Source of the DNA: Bimuria novae-zelandiae CBS 107.79
Lineage: Eukaryota; Ascomycota; Dothideomycetes; Pleosporales; Didymosphaeriaceae
Assembly: GCA_010015655.1 (NCBI GenBank)
Contig: ML976657.1
Span: forward strand, 1,303,654 to 1,367,653
Direction of reading: 5' to 3'
Length of the DNA: 64,000 bases
The notes under the pieces were generated by a model that saw only the letters and a list, made by a program, of their open reading frames with translations, did not search any database and was not told where the DNA came from. Positions within the stretch are counted from its first letter, which is position 1. Each line of letters begins with the position of its first letter. Below are positions 1-10,809 of the stretch, piece by piece. A program made the position numbers and the translations under genes.

Positions 1-748
1 ATTGGCGCTGGTAGGTATTAGTAGAGTCTCTTAGCGACATCGATACGTACTGACCCAATATGCAAGAGATTGCCAATAGCATTGTGTATGCCTCCAGCGG
101 CGCTAACATGAGCTCCTACGCGCAATTTGCTGCCGGTAGTTCGCTCTGCGAGTGGTGGGATCTTAGCATCAAGTTAGCGTATCGCTGGCTTACATTCCTT
201 CGGCTGATATGGTCGACCGCTATATTGCCAATGTCCGGGTAACACATTGTATTCAAGTAACTGCCACGGCATCGAAGTATGCGACTTACTATCTCATCCT
301 TCTTCTTGCGCGTTTTCTTCGATTTGGTTGCAACGGGAGAGTCTGCCTCGCCTGGCTCATGTGCAAGATTGTTATCAGCCGTCTCTTGCTCAATCTTCAC
401 CTTGCAAGCTGCTTTCTTTGGCTTCGCCGCCTTCGGCTTGGCTGGAGGAGGTGCACTGGCGACCGTGGCAACGGTTTCCTCTTTGACAGTGACCTTACGA
501 GCACGCTTGGTGACTTTGGCCTTTGGGGATGTGTCGGCTTTGCGCTTCTTCCCGACCTTTGCACCCTTGATAGGGGCCTCTGCGCTGACACCATTTTCAG
601 GTGCTTGTAGGGCTTCGTGTACTTCCACGTTGGATTGGCTCGTCAGAGGAGAAGCAGCTTCACCGACAGATTCTGCCGCTGGTGCTTGCAGGTGCGGCGG
701 TATAGGCGAGAGCGAGGAGTCGGACGACATGGCAGAGAATCTGCGCAC
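1..748 (-). CDS. APN1: AP endonuclease 1 (endonuclease IV family), 5' part only
   Basis: Apn1 cleaves DNA at abasic sites and removes blocked 3' ends in base-excision repair, in nucleus and mitochondria. Three exons can be read on the minus strand: 748-290, 161-55 and 7-1 (running off the window). Introns are 162-289 (GTAAGT donor, TAG acceptor) and 8-54 (GTCAGT, CAG). Exon 2 joined to exon 3 gives VGAHVSAAGGIHNAIGN followed by LLHIGAN, the characteristic N-terminus of the endonuclease IV TIM barrel. The first ~150 residues are a low-complexity Lys/Ala/Pro-rich extension with nuclear-signal-like clusters (GKKRKAD, SKKTRKKKDE). A second ATG at 730 is possible. Most of the catalytic barrel and its zinc ligands lie outside the window. 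It is divergent from the EMP70-like gene. Identification rests on the family motif and precise splice joins. Confidence 0.9.
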
Positions 749-1476
749 GTTGTATTCGAGGTCACGCGGTAGTTGACGAGGGATGGAGTGCAGTCGAACG
801 GGTGTGAAGAGGTTCTGGTTGAAAGGCTGGTGAAGAACTACAGTATGTAGACTGTTAGTGGCGAAGGCTCAGTCTGGTGCAGGAGGTGTGATGGAACTGG
901 GGCTAGTGCAAAAGTGCACTCGAATATATAATGAGCGCGGGAATTGGCCGTGGAAGGCGCGACGCACCGGAGGGAAAGAGCAAGCGTCGTCCGAAGAGAG
1001 GTGAGAGGGGTAAGCGTCGCTTGCATGGTATGTAGGACGCTTTCATACGGGGATGAAGTAAGAATGAGAATTGAAAGTGAAATGCAAATGAAGCATGAGC
1101 AACAATGGAACGGCCCGCGCGAACGCGTTGGTTCCGCGACTTCACATGACGCGCGCCAAGCCCTTTGGGGAAGCTGGTTGTCAGTGTGGCTGCGTATGCA
1201 GCTAGCCTTGGTAGCGTTCGTAAGATGTGCCACCAGGAGCTTTGAACACTTGTATACAAGCACTCATTGCTATCGCACAGTCGCCTACACGATCATCCCG
1301 CAAGCAGTCCTGGAGACAATTCAAATACACATCACATTTCCACGACTGTTGAATCTGGTCTGATTGCGACAAAACAGGGGCGAGCTGTAGGTGCCTGCGA
1401 GTCACTTTCACCAAACTCGAGTTGACGCAACAGCAGCGCCCTCCGCGCCGTCTACGAACACAATTCTCCATCCAAC
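749..1476. other. Divergent intergenic region APN1 / EMP70
   Basis: A 728-base spacer between two divergent genes that must hold both promoters. Open frames here are short and show no recognisable protein. No repeat or RNA gene was seen. Confidence 0.6.
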
Positions 1477-3560
1477 ATGCGGCAGCCACACGCAATAGGC
1501 TCCGGCTCCCTGCTGGGCCTCCTACTAGCCCTCGCGCCAGCACCCGGCTCAGCCTTCTACTTCCCAGGCACCGCGCCCACCTCGTACAGGAAGGGAGATA
1601 CCGTACCTCTCTTTGTCAATCACCTCACACCCACCGAGTCGCAAAACGACCCCAAACTTCGATCCGCCTTCTCCTTCGATTACTATGATCCACACTTCCA
1701 CTTCTGCCAGCCCGAGGGTGGACCCAAATACATCCGAGAAAGCTTGGGGAGCATATTGTTCGGAGACCGCATACAAACCAGCCCATTCGAGCTCAAGATG
1801 GCCGTAAATCAAACATGCAAATCATTATGCGGGCCAGTAGAGTACCAGCCCGAAGACGCGACTTTCGTGAATCTCAAGATATTGAATGGGTTCGATTTCA
1901 ACTGGTTAATAGATGGATTACCGGCTGCGCAGTTGGTGACTGAACCCGATTACGACGACCCATTCTACAGTCCTGGCTTTGATCTGGGTAGAGCGATAGA
2001 ACAACAGGCGCCAGACGGAGGCATAGATGTCCTGCCCACGTTGAACAATCATTACGATATCGTGATTGACTACCACGAGGCCGGCAAGGACAATTTCCGG
2101 GTCGTCGGTGTGCTTGTCGTGCCTTCCTCACTGGCCGATAATGGTCAGTATGTCAACCAACAGGGCGAGGGATACTGTGGCGACGTTGAAAACCCAGTGG
2201 TACTGAGCGAAGAGGGCGGACAACCCACCAGTGTGACTTTCTCTTACAGTGTCTGGTGGCGCGAAAGTCCAACGCCCTTTGCAACACGTTGGGACAAGTA
2301 TCTGCATGTCTACGACCCTAAGATTCACTGGTTCTCACTCGTCAACTCCGCAGTCATTGTAGTGTTCCTCATAGGCATGGTGAGCACTATCCTGGTGCGC
2401 ACATTGAAGAAGGATATCGCCAGATACAACCGCCTGGATCAGATGGCTCTTGACGACTTTGGCGATGGTGCCGCAGTTGAAGATGGCGTTCAGGAGGACT
2501 CCGGCTGGAAACTGGTACACGGCGATGTCTTCCGTCCCCCGAAGCATCCGCTTCTTCTATCTGTGCTCGTCGGCAATGGCGCCCAGCTTTTCATGATGGC
2601 AGGTATGACCATTGGTAAGTGAAGCACAATTTACAATCAAGGCATAACGCGACTAACGCTCTCCAGCATTCGCATTGCTGGGCTTCCTGTCCCCAAGCAA
2701 TCGTGGTGCGCTCGGAACCGTCATCATCATTTTCTACACCCTGTTCGGCTTCGTTGGTGGATACGTTTCTTCGCGCACCTACAAGTTCTTCCACGGCGAG
2801 TCTTGGAAGTTGTGCTTTTTCTACACCCCGGTTGCTATCCCAAGTCTTGTTTTCGCCACCTTCTTCCTACTCAACTTGTTTGTTTGGGGCCGTGGTGCAT
2901 CCGGAGCAGTCCCTTTCACCACCATGTTGGTTGTCGTCATCATCTGGTTCATCATCAGCGTCCCACTCAGTTTTGCAGGCTCGTGGCTCGGTTTCAAGCA
3001 AGCCGCCATAGAAGCACCTGTGCGTACAAACCAGATTCCGCGACAGATCCCTCCGGCTGGCGGCTACCTCCGACCTCTCCCATCGATGGCCCTTGCCGGC
3101 ATCCTCCCTTTTGGTGCCATTTTCGTGGAACTATACTTCATCATGAGCTCGATCTGGTTCTCCAAGGTCTACTATATGTTCGGATTCCTTTTCATTTGCT
3201 ACGGACTGATGATCATGACGAGTGCCGCGGTCACGGTGCTTATGATCTACTTCTTGCTGTGCGCCGAGAACTACCACTGGCAATGGCGAAGTTTCTGCAC
3301 GGCTGGCGCGACTGCTTTCTATGTCTTCGCATCGGCTCTGATCTACTGGATGAAGGACGTGAGCTTCCTGAGTTGGACCAGTGGTGTCGTATACCTTGGC
3401 TACAGTGCGCTACTCAGCGCACTTGTATTCGTATTAACTGGTAAGCCATCTCGTACCTGCTTCGCGTCTGCCGTAACTAACTTTGCTGTTAGGCACGATC
3501 GGGTTTCTCGCCAGTGGCCTGTTCGTCCTAAAGATCTATAAATCTATCAAGGTCGACTGA
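1477..3560 (+). CDS. EMP70: Nonaspanin (TM9SF/EMP70 family) endomembrane protein
   Basis: TM9SF proteins are nine-pass Golgi/endosome proteins involved in membrane-protein sorting, adhesion and metal homeostasis. Exons are 1477-2614, 2667-3440 and 3493-3560; both introns (2615-2666, 3441-3492) have GTAAG donors and AG acceptors. The 659-residue product has a signal peptide (residues 1-26, LLGLLLALA core), then a lumenal domain starting FYFPGTAPTSY with the VNHLTP motif, up to about residue 283. The first membrane segment (about 285-307) is followed by the family signature KKDIARYN, then eight more hydrophobic segments. The C-terminus KIYKSIKVD matches the family's Golgi-retention tail. Length fits yeast Emp70 (about 667). 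The start is the ATG preceding the only signal peptide. Function is inferred from the family. Confidence 0.93.
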
Positions 3561-4243
3561 ACCACCCAGTCACAAATCTAAATCGCGCTTGCTTACGCAT
3601 TAGCGAATCAGGAGCTAATTGGGTCATCGGCATTTTGCTTCAAATGTATGTTGCGTGTATTCAAAAGACGGGCATGGGCATATCTAGATGCGAGGAGTCG
3701 AAAGGCGTTAAGAAATGAACTTCTATTCTTCGGAATTGTAGCCTTTGATAGGTACATTTTTTCAACTTGCAAACCTACTTGCCTGGCGTTTACCAATGGT
3801 CATCCTCAATTTGATAAGGAGCACTGACGTTATGTATCCTAACGTTGCTGATAATAAACCCGTTACGGGTCCTGTCATGGAGTATCAGAGTGTTTGAATT
3901 ACACAAAGCATATACTGTGCCTGTTAAGAGTTGCATTTGGAATGGCACATCGCATTGTTTTTCGTCGCGTCCACCTACTGACGTAACCCGCCAAGCCGAT
4001 CTCGGAAGGTTCCGACTCATACCTAAATTTTTGGGCTGCAACCCACGCCAAACTTTGCTCACTCTGATGCCCACACGTCCCCTCCGCTTTCCAAATGTAC
4101 CTATCACAAAATCGATTACCTTCATCATCCGAAGATCGCACGCTCTGGCACAAGCGGATGCCGCAGAGTGCCCCCATACTCCTCCCGCGCTGAACACACG
4201 TTTGAACCCTCCGCAATTTTACTCGCGCGTAGCAACCGTCACA
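3561..4243. other. Intergenic / SUA5 leader
   Basis: This holds the EMP70 3' end and the SUA5 promoter and leader. From 3845 the SUA5 frame is open upstream of the chosen start, with an in-frame ATG at 4067; see the SUA5 entry. No other gene was seen. Confidence 0.55.
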
Positions 4244-5587
4244 ATGGACACCACTATCTTGCCTGTGGATTCGAACAGCTTAGGCAACCTGCACGTGCGG
4301 GAGTCGAACGGGGAAGAGAGGCTGATTGAAGAGTGGGATCTAGAATATGCAGAGGGACAGGATTACGAGAGCTTGCGAAGAGCAGCTAGAGAGCTAAAAG
4401 AGAGTGATACACCCGTTGCGTTTCCCACCGAGACTGTTTATGGCCTCGGCGCAGATGCAACGCGCAGCTCAGCCGTACGCGCCATCTTCGCGGCGAAGGG
4501 GCGTCCGGCGGATAACCCGCTCATCGTACACGTGCACTGTCTGCCCCAACTACGCTCTCTTCTGCACGGTGACGCAAATATTGGAGCTGGAAAGGACCCG
4601 ATCCCAGAAATATACAAACCTCTGATCCAGCGCTTCTGGCCCGGTCCGCTCACACTGATCATGCCGAACCCATCTGGTTCGCAACTTGCACCAGAAGTCA
4701 CTGCGGGATTGAGCACTTTCGGCGCCCGTATGCCGCGGAGTATCCTCGCCCTCGCACTCATTCGCATGGCTGGCGTCCCGCTCGCAGCTCCATCAGCAAA
4801 CGCATCAACGCGTCCCTCTCCCACGGCCGCCGAACATGTCAAGGATGACTTAGATGGACGGATACATACCATAATCGACGGCGGACCCTGTGAAGTCGGC
4901 GTCGAGAGCACAGTCGTGGACGGGCTGTCACATCCACCGGCCATACTACGCCCAGGAGGTGTTACGGTGGAGCAGTTGAGGCAGTGTCCAGGGTGGGAGG
5001 ATGTGAGGGTCGGATACAAAGATAAGCAAGAAGAGGGAAGCAAGCCGCGAGCGCCGGGCATGAAGTATAGGCATTACTCGCCCAAGGCGACGGTTGTGTT
5101 GTATGAGGCGGGGAGCAAGGCCCCACAGGTGGAGGATGTGCTGGAGAAGGTGGAGGGAAGGACGGGTGTGGGGATCGTGAGGACGAAGACGTGGGTGAAA
5201 AATTTGGGGCTTGGACTTACGAACGGGGATATCGATACCGCCTCGCACATGAACGGAGGACTAAAAGCGGAAGCACAGCAACAGGACATATCACGCGCTC
5301 CCGAGTGCAAGTCGAACTTGCTTCGTTCGGTGATACAGCACCAGGTGCCTCACGCGACACATGCCGTATACCACCGGGGAGCAGATCAAGAGCCGCTGTC
5401 TATATGGGACATCGCGCTCGGAGTCTCGACTGAAGTCGTAGCACGAGGCCTCTTCTCCGCATTACGCGAGCTGGACAAGAAAGGCGTGGATATCATCCTA
5501 GTAGAGGGTATCGATGACATGATAGGAGACGACATCGCAGCCGCGGTGATGAACCGCCTCAGAAAGTCTGCGGAAATAAGAATCTAA
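4244..5587 (+). CDS. SUA5: Threonylcarbamoyl-AMP synthase (Sua5/YrdC)
   Basis: Sua5 makes threonylcarbamoyl-AMP from threonine, bicarbonate and ATP, the first step of t6A37 modification of ANN-decoding tRNAs. The 447-residue single-exon product has a YrdC domain (about residues 45-250) with PTETVYGLGA, KGRPADNPLIVH, the PSAN motif, and GPCEVGVESTVVD followed by ILRPGG. A Sua5-specific C-terminal domain follows a linker containing MKYRHYSPKA. Length fits yeast Sua5 (426). The start at 4244 (MDTTILPVDS) is chosen because homology begins soon after it. The frame stays open upstream, and an ATG at 4067 would add 59 residues that are basic and hydroxylated with no acidic residue for the first ~28, like a mitochondrial presequence. 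Dual-start targeting is possible. It is convergent with the next gene. Confidence 0.93.
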   Translation: MDTTILPVDSNSLGNLHVRESNGEERLIEEWDLEYAEGQDYESLRRAARELKESDTPVAFPTETVYGLGADATRSSAVRAIFAAKGRPADNPLIVHVHCLPQLRSLLHGDANIGAGKDPIPEIYKPLIQRFWPGPLTLIMPNPSGSQLAPEVTAGLSTFGARMPRSILALALIRMAGVPLAAPSANASTRPSPTAAEHVKDDLDGRIHTIIDGGPCEVGVESTVVDGLSHPPAILRPGGVTVEQLRQCPGWEDVRVGYKDKQEEGSKPRAPGMKYRHYSPKATVVLYEAGSKAPQVEDVLEKVEGRTGVGIVRTKTWVKNLGLGLTNGDIDTASHMNGGLKAEAQQQDISRAPECKSNLLRSVIQHQVPHATHAVYHRGADQEPLSIWDIALGVSTEVVARGLFSALRELDKKGVDIILVEGIDDMIGDDIAAAVMNRLRKSAEIRI

Positions 5588-5703
5588 CTTCTCCCCTCGT
5601 TCCTCGTTCCCATGCTCTCCCTCCATCCATCCATCCTGCCTCTCTCTCCATACGGTCCCGCTGGACTAACATGCATGATCACACTGCCTGGGTGAGCTGT
5701 TGC

Positions 5704-6376
5704 TCACTTCTCCTTTTTGTCATTCTTGGAGCGTGAGGGTGAGGGCTTCTTCGACCCGGGGGGAGAAGTATTCTCCCTCCCTACTGGCAGCCCGGGTAGC
5801 ACTCCCTGGCTGATAACGTCGAATTCACTCGGTGCGCATGTCGCCACGCTGCCGTACGGACCCGTCCCGTCCTCCTCTTTCTGGCTCAACTTCTCGACTT
5901 TCTTGTCACTACCCGTCCGTTAGCGCGTCTCCTGACCTCATTGTATCACAGGATTCGTGTGTGGTCGGGTTTGCGGATTAGCATGGGTTGAGGAGGAGAG
6001 GCTTACGTCCAGGCTAGAGCTGTCCTCACGGTGTCGGCAACGTTCGAAGCGACGTCAGAGACTACTTCTGAAGCGGTGGTGAGCGCGGAAGTCGAGGCGT
6101 GAGGCTGGAGCGGCGCATCGCTAGCCTTCGCCGCAGTAGGTGGGGACGTCTATCTCCAAGTCAGTACGAAAGCTTCACAAAGTCCTCCCAGGTTGTACTC
6201 ATAGGCGCATTAGGGTTGTTGGCCGTCGGCGCCGCAGTGCTTTGATCCCCGGGTTGCTTCTCGCGGGCTACAGGCGCATTGGGGTTATTAAGTGTTGGTG
6301 TCACGGTGCTTTGGTCGGCTGGTTGCTTTGAGCCGCGTGCCTCCATGGCGGATGCCTTCTTGGTGGGTGCCCTCAT
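5704..6376 (-). CDS. Small hypothetical protein, three probable exons
   Basis: I do not recognise this gene. The last exon (5908-5704) encodes DKKVEKLSQKEEDG and then a Ser/Pro/Lys-rich tail ending NDKKEK. It splices cleanly to an exon at about 6149-6007 (intron 5909-6006, GTAAGC donor, TAG acceptor) that reads ...VSDVASNVADTVRTALAW, helical and amphipathic. A first exon from ATG 6376 contains two copies of a QP(A/G)DQST..P..NNPNAP repeat. The join between exons 1 and 2 could not be resolved: the best intron (donor near 6195, acceptor at 6150) leaves a phase mismatch. The product is short (roughly 170 residues), without a signal peptide. Coding status is fairly likely for exons 2-3, less so for exon 1. 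Confidence 0.5.
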
Positions 6377-8519
6377 GGTGGGTGCTGTGGTGATAATGTG
6401 GTTGAGCTTTTGTGCACGCTGAGAACTTGGGACGCTGGCGATCTGGGACTATATGGGCAGTGTGCTGAGGGGTATCAGGCGCGGTTTGCGTTGTGGTACA
6501 AGGTTTGTTTGTTTGGGACTACGTGGTGCGGACGGCTGCTTGGAGGGGAAGCGGCGATCTGGGGTGGTGATATAAACGCTGTTTGCAGTTTACGTACAGC
6601 GTTGAGGGTTCTTTACGGACATGGGGATGGTGCGTTGCCTGTCTTTGCATGTTTTGGTTTGTATAGAGCGTGTGGGCTTTCAGTACCTGGTTTCTCTTGA
6701 TTGGGTACTTCGTTGGAAAAACAATCAAAATGCATGGCCCATATCGTCTGCTGTTTACATCCTCCTTCATCCCGTTCTCCATGCAGTCATCTCATGTGCG
6801 CGTGTAGGCACTCTAGTGCAGTGGAAGTTGACGATTCGACGAGGTTCTGGTGCTGTAGGTGTAGTGTGGGCAGGACTCCTCCTTCATGCTCCGAATCTGA
6901 TCACATAATTTTTTCGATTCTACCACACTATCGCATAGCCGTCTTCATGAATGTTAAGTCTTCTTGTCACGTCGCAAATCATGTTACGAAAGGTTCTCTT
7001 CTTGCGTCTCGGCACTCGTCTGGTCCTTCCGCGCAGATCCGCACTCGATCTCTCCACAACAACACCTTCAACACACACGCCGTGCCAGACACAGGATTAG
7101 TGAGTTGGTCTCCGCGCATAACGCCGCAGCTGACTTGGAGCGTCAGCCAAAGTCTTCGTCTTGTTAACATCATAGTCGAGATACGACACGGTGGAACCCT
7201 CGCCGCGCCCAATCCGGACTGGAGGCAGCCTAGTGTAACGTTGGCCCATAAAACGTCCCATATAGCCCACAACCTTGTTGCTGTGGCGCACGCCATGCAT
7301 GCATCTCGATAACCACCCATGCCCTGGACGTCTTTAATTTTCTAGAAGCATGCCCAATATCGACGGAGCTACCAGCAAAAGACGCAATGCAACGATCAGC
7401 ACCAGCTGACCAGGCTCCAACTGATCATCTGGGCTGTCGAAGATGACAGGGGCGACCTGTAATCTGTTCATTGGTGAGCGTCGCCCTCCTGATTCCGACG
7501 CCCGGAGATACTTCTCAAACACTCTTCGGAGCACTCACTAGCGTACGTTCTGTACCCTTTTTACCAGGATCGATGCAACCTCGAGAAACTCCACTCCCAG
7601 CCGACTATTCCTGGCATGTACTTGCTGCACTCAACATCTTTTGGAGCCCTTCGATGACCCTTGCCGCATCTTTGGGCAGCGAACTTGCGGTAGCGCAGGA
7701 ACTTGAGCCTCTCATGCCTCACAAACCATACTTTACGGAACTTGGCATCAAAATGTGTCCAGGTCGTCCTTGCTGACACTTTCGAACGCTCGCAGGTTTT
7801 ATGCAAACCCACCTTCGATGATCGAACTATTACCCTTGCTCAACCAGCAAGTTGCTTCTGAGGTGTAAGGCTCATGGCGTGTATCCCTGCTATTAGCCTA
7901 TATACGGACCACGCTAGTTGACCAAATTTGCGGGTGAGCAACGAGTTCTTCGGTGGACGCACCTCACACCACGGCATATTAAGTCATCTCAACCCGTATT
8001 CTGTGGACGGACCCATAACAGATCAATGGCACGCATTGCTTCGTATGTGGCGGTGGCCGCCACAGTGCGATTCTCGCATGATCACTTCAATTGGTCTAGC
8101 GCAATTTAAGCCGAGTAGACGAAGGAGTGATGGACGTCGTGAACTTAGCGCGCCTCGTTGGCCGTCTTCATGGGCCCCCGGTACCCATCTCGACGCCAGT
8201 TTTGATTGCCCTTGAGCGAGGTGTGGAGACCCCAAAATATCCCCGCATCCGCGGCATTCATCTCGCTCTGGGTTGGAGTAAAAACTAAACGACTGCGGGC
8301 GAGTAAGGAAACATCGATATATACTCTGGTTGCTGTCAGAATTTTTGCACTCCACCAACGCCACTTGGAGTATTCACTCTTACTTCTGCTGGCTAACCTC
8401 CCTACGTCAACTGCCTATGCCGAATTCGTTCTTAAAGTCTATCGACTTTGTGGCTGCACCCGCAGGACGCGCGATCGAACGTGCAATCTTCCTGACCGCC
8501 GCTATACCGTCCACCAATC
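6377..8519. other. Gene-poor intergenic region
   Basis: About 2.1 kb without a gene I can support. Two minus-strand stretches look faintly protein-like: one around 7440-7350 after an acceptor-like CAG, ending in a hydrophobic helix, and one around 7270-7100. They could not be joined into a gene. No tRNA or clear repeat was found. The 3' end should contain the promoter of the Zn2Cys6 gene. Confidence 0.45.
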
Positions 8520-10809
8520 ATGAGTCTACATACGCCGTCTCCAGATGCTAGTCCCTTGTCAGCGGTCACGACCAATGGCGCGTTCCCGCGAGACTCCTTC
8601 TGCCTTAATCTTTCCACTTTGCCGGACTCCAACTTTCTGCTGAAGTCGGCTCTGAAATCTCCTCATCTCCTCGACTCCCCCACGGCCTTTAGTCCCACCA
8701 GCAGCGTGCTGGGTGGGCCATTCAAGACGCGGCCAAGGAACATGTCTCAATCATCTGGAACCGATCGCGAAATGTCAAGCGAGGCTGCGCCAAACCCAGC
8801 CAGCGGCGCTCCACCGACTAGCAATAGCAACGGCACCGAACTACGCCCGACCGCGAAGAAACGGCCCAGCACAGACACCATTGACTATCCGCGCCGACGG
8901 GCTACAATTGCGGTAATACGCCGAAAAGATTCTACTGGTCTTTCGAGGTTTACTGACGGTTTTGTTCAGTGCGAAATATGTCGATCGAGGAAGTCACGTT
9001 GCGATGGTACACGACCCAAATGCAGACTTTGTACAGAATTGAACGCAGAATGCATCTATCGCGAGCCGGGCATTAAGCTAGATGCTGGTGACAAGTTAAT
9101 TCTGGAACACCTCAACCGCATCGAAGGACTTCTTCAGAACAACCTCGGAAATAGCTATCACAATCCACTAGGCACCCATTCCCCTGCAGCGAGCAATTCC
9201 ACCACTGAAGATTTTCTTGCGCGATCCACAGGCAACATGGCTGCACTTGGGTTGGTGCAAACAATCAACGGCATTGGAACTTGGAATAGCACACCTTCGA
9301 ATATCTCCACGATGCCAAAAACGCATACAACAGCCGCGTTGAACTTGTTGCACTCGCCGATGATTCGCGACCTCGTCTCCCGGCCGTACGATCCCAAGAT
9401 ACTTCTTCAACTGGAAATGAGCCGCGAATCTTTGTGCCTTGGCACTTCGCTAGGAGTCGATCTTTCCAACACGGGCACTTATGTGCAAGCATTCTTTGAG
9501 CGGGTGAACGTGTTCTATGCTTGTTTAAATCCGTACACTTGGACAAGCTACTACCAGACGGCCTTGTCACACGGGTTCAGAGACGGCGCAGAGAGCTGCA
9601 TTGTGTTGCTGGTATTGGCTCTTGGTCATGCTGGCAGCATGGGAAGCATCTCGCAGCAACCCGCGGACAAAGACCCACCGGGCCTGGCATACTTTGCTGC
9701 AGCGTGGTCTCTTCTCCCAAGCATAATGACGAGGAACAACATGCTCGCGGCCCAATGTCAAATTTTGGCGGCAGCGTACCTGGTTTATCTGGTTCGGCCA
9801 GTAGAAGCTTGGAATATCTTAACAGGCGCGAGCATGAAGTTACAGCTACTACTGAGTGCTCCTGGCAGAGTGTCAGCCGCAGAAGAAGAGTTGAGTAAGA
9901 GAGTATATTGGAATGCTCTAATGATCGAAAGGTGAGCATTGGGTATCTGCCATCATTTGGCGTTCGCTTACCAGTACATTACAGTGACTTGCTCGCCGAG
10001 TTGGACCTTCCACACTCTGGAATCGAGGCTTTCGAAGATACATTCACATTGCCGACAGGTTTCGAAGACATCGGCACAGAGCCAGTCGGAAGAGACGAGC
10101 TCTGGTACTTCCTCGCAGAGATAGCTCTGCGACGACTGCTCAACAGAGTAAGCCACATGCTCTACCAGAGGACCTCAACATGGAACAAAACGCCACCCGC
10201 AGCATCAGTTGCGCAACTAGACCCAGTTGTTCTTGAGTTGGACTACCAGTTGAACCAATGGTATGCGGGTCTTCCACCAGCAATGCAGTTCCCGCTCGAC
10301 AGAGTACCCCTCCAGAACCCAGTACAAACGGTATTGAGATTACGATACTTCGCCTGCCGCACAATTATATTCCGACCATACATTCTATTGGTACTGCAAG
10401 ACGAGACTTTGGCTCTAGATCAAGGTGTACAGGAGAATTGCCACAAATGCTTGGAAGCGTGCATCCGCCAGCTCGAATACATCACCGCTCATCATGCCGG
10501 CCACGTCCCCTACCTTTTCCAAGGAGCTCTCTCGTAAGTTCAAGGAACTAGATTTGGTCACACGAGCTAACAGTATCCAGCATTATTTCGCAAACTCTCC
10601 TCGTGATGGGCGCCACTATGTCCCCTTCCCTCTCTGCTCTCCTCCCTCCGCCCACGACGATGGACGACATCATCAACAATGTTATACACGAGATGGAGCG
10701 CCTTTCGCATCTCGCACCCAGCTTGAGGCTTGCGGCTGAGCTTATTCGAGACGCCGAAGGCAAACGGCAGATGTGGCTGCGGACCGCTGGTCTCAAATTC
10801 GACGGCTGA
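8520..10809 (+). CDS. Zn2Cys6 fungal transcription factor
   Basis: A DNA-binding regulator of the Gal4-type binuclear zinc cluster class, expected in the nucleus; target genes unknown. Exons are 8520-8912, 8970-9931, 9985-10533 and 10581-10809, giving 710 residues. The zinc cluster begins right after intron 1, at about residue 132, with exact spacing C-x2-C-x6-C-x6-C-x2-C-x6-C. It is preceded by a basic RRRATIA and followed by a short linker and coiled-coil-like region (ILEHLNRIEGLLQNNLG). The central part resembles the fungal-specific transcription factor domain. Intron 1 (8913-8969) is 57 nt with no in-frame stop, so retention would insert 19 residues directly before the cluster. Introns 2 and 3 restore the family sequence (MIES-DLLAELDLP; GALS-IISQTLL). 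The Ser/Pro-rich first ~90 residues are poorly conserved, and a later ATG (8743) is an alternative start. Confidence 0.9.
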
